DNA of 50,687 bases from Nocardia carnea (lineage in GTDB: Bacteria > Actinomycetota > Actinomycetes > Mycobacteriales > Mycobacteriaceae): assembly GCF_029868325.1 (NCBI RefSeq), contig NZ_JARWNW010000311.1, forward strand, positions 1-50,687. Reading direction: 5' to 3'. The stretch's first letter is position 1; each line of letters begins with the position of its first letter. The position numbers and the translations under genes are program-made. Below the pieces are notes generated by a model. It was not told the origin of the DNA. It saw nothing but the letters and a program-made list of their open reading frames with translations, and made no database searches. This document shows positions 49,816 to 50,687 of the stretch, one piece after another.

Positions 49816-50283
49816 ATGAGTACGGCCGGATACGACCCTTTCTCCGGAACCACGGTAACCCCGGGCGGCCTGGGTAAACGCGCCGCCGCCCGCTTCGTCG
49901 ACTGGATCGTCGCCGCCCTCGTCGGGGCAATCCTCTTCTGGCTGTTGAACAAATCCGCCCACGTTCCCGGGTGGGTCTCCATCCTCCCCGGCGCCGGTTT
50001 CGGCTTCCTGTACTTCCTCGGATTCGAGGTCAGCACCGGTTCCACGCCCGGTAAGAAACTGCTGGGTCTGCACGTCAACGGGGCCGGTGGAGGGCGCAAG
50101 CCCAGTGTGAAGGAGTCCGCGTTCCGCAACGCCTACATGTTGCTGAACCTGATTCCCTGTATCGGCGGTGTGCTCTGGTTCGTCGCCGCCCTCGCAATCG
50201 CTGTCACCGTGAGTTCCAGCGCCACCAAACAAGGCTGGCACGACCGCTTCGCCGACGGCACCCAGGTCGTCGAAGCGCCTTGA
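49816..50283 (+). CDS. RDD-family membrane protein
   Basis: This 155-residue protein has the RDD signature: AARFVDWIVAALVGAILFWLL (helix 1 with the Arg and Asp), a second helix about residues 50-70, and GSTPGKKLLGLHVNG before the C-terminal helix LIPCIGGVLWFVAALAIAVTV, ending QGWHDRFADGTQVV. RDD proteins are multi-helix membrane proteins, some with transport roles. The ATG follows CAGGAG. It is in line with TerD and may be part of the same stress response. Confidence 0.9.
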   Translation: MSTAGYDPFSGTTVTPGGLGKRAAARFVDWIVAALVGAILFWLLNKSAHVPGWVSILPGAGFGFLYFLGFEVSTGSTPGKKLLGLHVNGAGGGRKPSVKESAFRNAYMLLNLIPCIGGVLWFVAALAIAVTVSSSATKQGWHDRFADGTQVVEAP

Positions 50284-50338
50284 CGCCGGGGCGGGCCGTC
50301 CGCTTACGGGCGGAACCAACCGCCTCTCCGCGAGCTTT

Positions 50339-50377
50339 CGAACATACTCGCTGCCCGTCCGGCGGCGAGTATGTTCG
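50339..50377. terminator. 13-bp perfect hairpin after RDD gene
   Basis: CGAACATACTCGC (50339-50351) and GCGAGTATGTTCG (50365-50377) are perfect arms around 13 bases, 55 bases after the RDD stop. It is the natural candidate terminator. Confidence 0.6.
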
Positions 50378-50687
50378 TTCGATGTCCGGCAGGGTCCCCG
50401 CCTAGTGGCCGGATCTCGGCCCACGAGCCTGCGACAGAACACCCGTCCTTGCGATCTATGCCATCGGGGGATGTCGTGGGTCGGCCGGTCGCTGCGTCAC
50501 TGTCCCGGCGGGGTGACGGAGCATCGGCCAGGGGGCGCCGGCTCATACCGCGATCGGGAGTAGAGGTCTGTTCCCTCATCCGCAGGACCGGCTGAAACCG
50601 CGGGCGGTGGGGGCCGGGTGAGCGGGTTTATGGCGCCGGGGTTAGGTGGCCCCGCGCTTGGTGCCGGGGGGGCGCCGCCCGCCCGGC
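50378..50687. other. Contig end without recognisable gene
   Basis: I see no supported gene here. The last roughly 90 bases become very G-rich with runs of G and C, like the left end, and look like unreliable contig-end sequence. The frames present are short and unlike known proteins. Confidence 0.5.

Noticed and set aside
1..50687. tRNA, rRNA, CRISPR array or insertion sequence
   Set aside because: I saw no cloverleaf-like tRNA sequence, rRNA signature, regularly spaced repeats, or transposase with terminal repeats in the window.

Overview
The window is high-GC DNA from an actinobacterium of the mycolic-acid group, most likely Nocardia or a close relative. The evidence is GC-rich third codon positions, frequent GTG starts, four cytochrome P450s, an F420-type oxidoreductase, a mycofactocin-type short-chain dehydrogenase, a DUF35/thiolase fusion, and a class A beta-lactamase beside a LysR regulator. 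The genus call is inference from gene content. Both ends look like contig ends: a 70-bp perfect inverted repeat with G-runs at the left, and G-rich low-complexity sequence at the right.

Layout: (1) 1-1000 is a foldback-like contig end followed by a broken tyrosine-recombinase gene. (2) 1087-4408 holds three regulator/enzyme units: MarR with a DinB-type protein, and XRE (MmyB-like) with a flavodoxin-fold quinone reductase. (3) 4487-15127 is a large catabolic locus. A leftward series runs SDR, 3Fe-4S-type ferredoxin, P450, OB-fold/thiolase fusion, a small coupled ORF, alpha/beta hydrolase, DoxX and two HIBADH-like dehydrogenases. Rightward from the same intergenic region run aldehyde dehydrogenase and a CaiB-type CoA-transferase. 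(4) 15192-20904 holds a 14-TM-type MFS pump, two divergent acyltransferase-3 proteins (one with an SGNH domain) and an Excalibur protein. (5) 21110-25725 is a possible biosynthetic island: F420-type FDOR, a P450 lacking the ExxR arginine, a 27-codon ORF with an RBS, a radical SAM protein with extra C-terminal cysteines, and a canonical P450. (6) 25726-29844 holds a double-HTH MerR regulator, an erythromycin-esterase-like protein and two proteins of unknown role. (7) 29977-39513 is a second catabolic locus: two COG2159-type amidohydrolases, two acyl-CoA ligases, an enoyl-CoA hydratase, TetR, P450 and a mycofactocin-type SDR. (8) 39720-43738 holds a lipoprotein, a Uma2 endonuclease, and a LysR regulator between two beta-lactamase-fold proteins. 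(9) 43750-50283 holds a flavin monooxygenase/reductase/2Fe-2S fusion coupled to a pentapeptide-repeat protein, a two-component system, TerD and an RDD membrane protein.

The two catabolic loci appear to be linked by regulation. Five dyads built from GAGAA/TTCTC half-sites with a 7-bp gap lie just upstream of the SDR, the aldehyde dehydrogenase, both amidohydrolases and the ligase/enoyl-CoA hydratase pair. They occur in two orientations. I infer one regulator, probably TetR-type and possibly encoded outside the window, controlling a split pathway that oxidises a hydrophobic compound (P450s, SDRs, ALDH), activates it with CoA (ligases, CoA-transferase) and degrades it (hydratase, thiolase, amidohydrolases). 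The substrate cannot be read from the sequence. The most novel-looking unit is the peptide ORF/radical SAM/P450 group, which could be an undescribed RiPP-like pathway, although the peptide is unproven.
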